A DNA stretch of 5,385 bases from Nitrososphaerota archaeon (GTDB taxonomy: Archaea; Thermoproteota; Nitrososphaeria; Nitrososphaerales; CADDZS01): contig JAPCJU010000099.1 of NCBI GenBank assembly GCA_027886795.1, positions 1 to 5,385 of the forward strand, given 5' to 3'. Shown piece after piece: positions 5,183 through 5,385 of this stretch. The stretch's first letter is position 1; the number at the start of each line of letters is the position of its first letter. The translations under genes and the position numbers were made by a program. A model generated the notes under the pieces. The model was not told the origin of the DNA, did no database searches, and was given only the letters and a program-made list of their open reading frames with translations.

Positions 5183-5385
5183 CTTCCAACCACTTTGTTT
5201 ACTAGCTCACTGACATCTTCATTGCCCGAGAAAATTACCGAGAGATTTCCGATAGTCATTGGAAAGGTATCCTTGTCCTTTATCAAAAGACATGGTTTCC
5301 TTGCGGCGGCAACCGCTAGTAGATCAAGTTCTATCTCCTTTAACCCCGTCACGCAGATATCTGATTCGTAAAGAATTTCGGAAGT
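5179..5385 (-). CDS. C-terminal end of a possible GT-B glycosyltransferase-like protein (partial)
   Basis: A frame open from the right edge of the window ends at TGA 5181-5179, giving the last 68 residues of a larger protein. The order of elements resembles the end of a GT-B fold (family 1/4 glycosyltransferases): SEILYESDICVTG matches the usual 'ASDV-V-P' strand, EIELDLLAVAAARKPCLLI matches the 'EAMA-G-PVI' helix and strand, and FSGNEDVSELVNKVV matches the closing 'DPEALAEAI' helix. The key Glu pair and the nucleotide-sugar loop are not clearly present, so the similarity could be to another Rossmann-like fold. The stop overlaps the next gene's start by 4 nt (ATGA), which places it first among the visible genes of the operon. 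The promoter lies outside the window. Confidence 0.55.
   Translation of the reverse strand, partial: TSEILYESDICVTGLKEIELDLLAVAAARKPCLLIKDKDTFPMTIGNLSVIFSGNEDVSELVNKVVGR

Noticed and set aside
1..5385. CRISPR array, insertion sequence, tRNA or integration site
   Set aside because: I saw no regularly spaced repeats, no transposase motifs, no terminal inverted repeats with target duplications, and no tRNA T-arm with a matching acceptor stem in the non-coding stretches.

Overview
The window is archaeal chromosomal DNA, most likely from a Thaumarchaeota/Nitrososphaeria-related lineage. The anchor is a DNA sliding clamp (PCNA) on the minus strand at 1761-2570. It carries the archaeal signatures MDPSHVALLDI and YYLAPKI, and a SGKGDSGKV segment that from memory resembles thaumarchaeal clamps. 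Promoter layout agrees: a TATA-like box lies about one promoter length before the PCNA start codon, with no Shine-Dalgarno sequence, which suggests a leaderless mRNA. The phylum call is by pattern memory, not by a search.

Layout from left to right. At 1-95 (minus) is the first 31 residues of an exported or membrane protein that runs off the left edge. Positions 96-623 form a gap with TATA-like elements on both strands and one doubtful 62-residue ORF. At 624-1724 (plus) is a stand-alone flippase-like integral membrane protein of the UPF0104/LPG_synthase_TM family (AglD-type membrane domain). It converges on PCNA across a 36-bp spacer. The PCNA promoter carries a compact set of repeated half-sites directly upstream of its TATA box. 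Upstream on the same minus strand is a tightly packed three-gene unit, transcribed from right to left: the C-terminal end of a possible glycosyltransferase-like protein (5179-5385), a polytopic membrane protein of 270 residues (4370-5182), and a 561-residue exported protein (2695-4380). The 561-residue protein has a signal peptide, a C-terminal membrane anchor, a carboxypeptidase-regulatory-like beta domain and 17 N-X-S/T sequons.

How the genes may work together. The three-gene unit overlaps by 4 and 11 nt, so it is almost certainly one operon with coupled translation. Its contents suggest a cell-surface module: a heavily glycosylated membrane-anchored ectodomain, a membrane partner, and possibly a sugar-transfer enzyme. 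The nearby flippase-like protein belongs to a family linked to lipid-linked sugar or phospholipid handling, so it could be in the same theme, but it is a separate transcription unit. PCNA appears to be an independently regulated housekeeping gene lying between the two. The most novel-looking items are the PCNA promoter repeat cluster and the sequon-rich surface-protein operon, neither of which I recognise as a named system.
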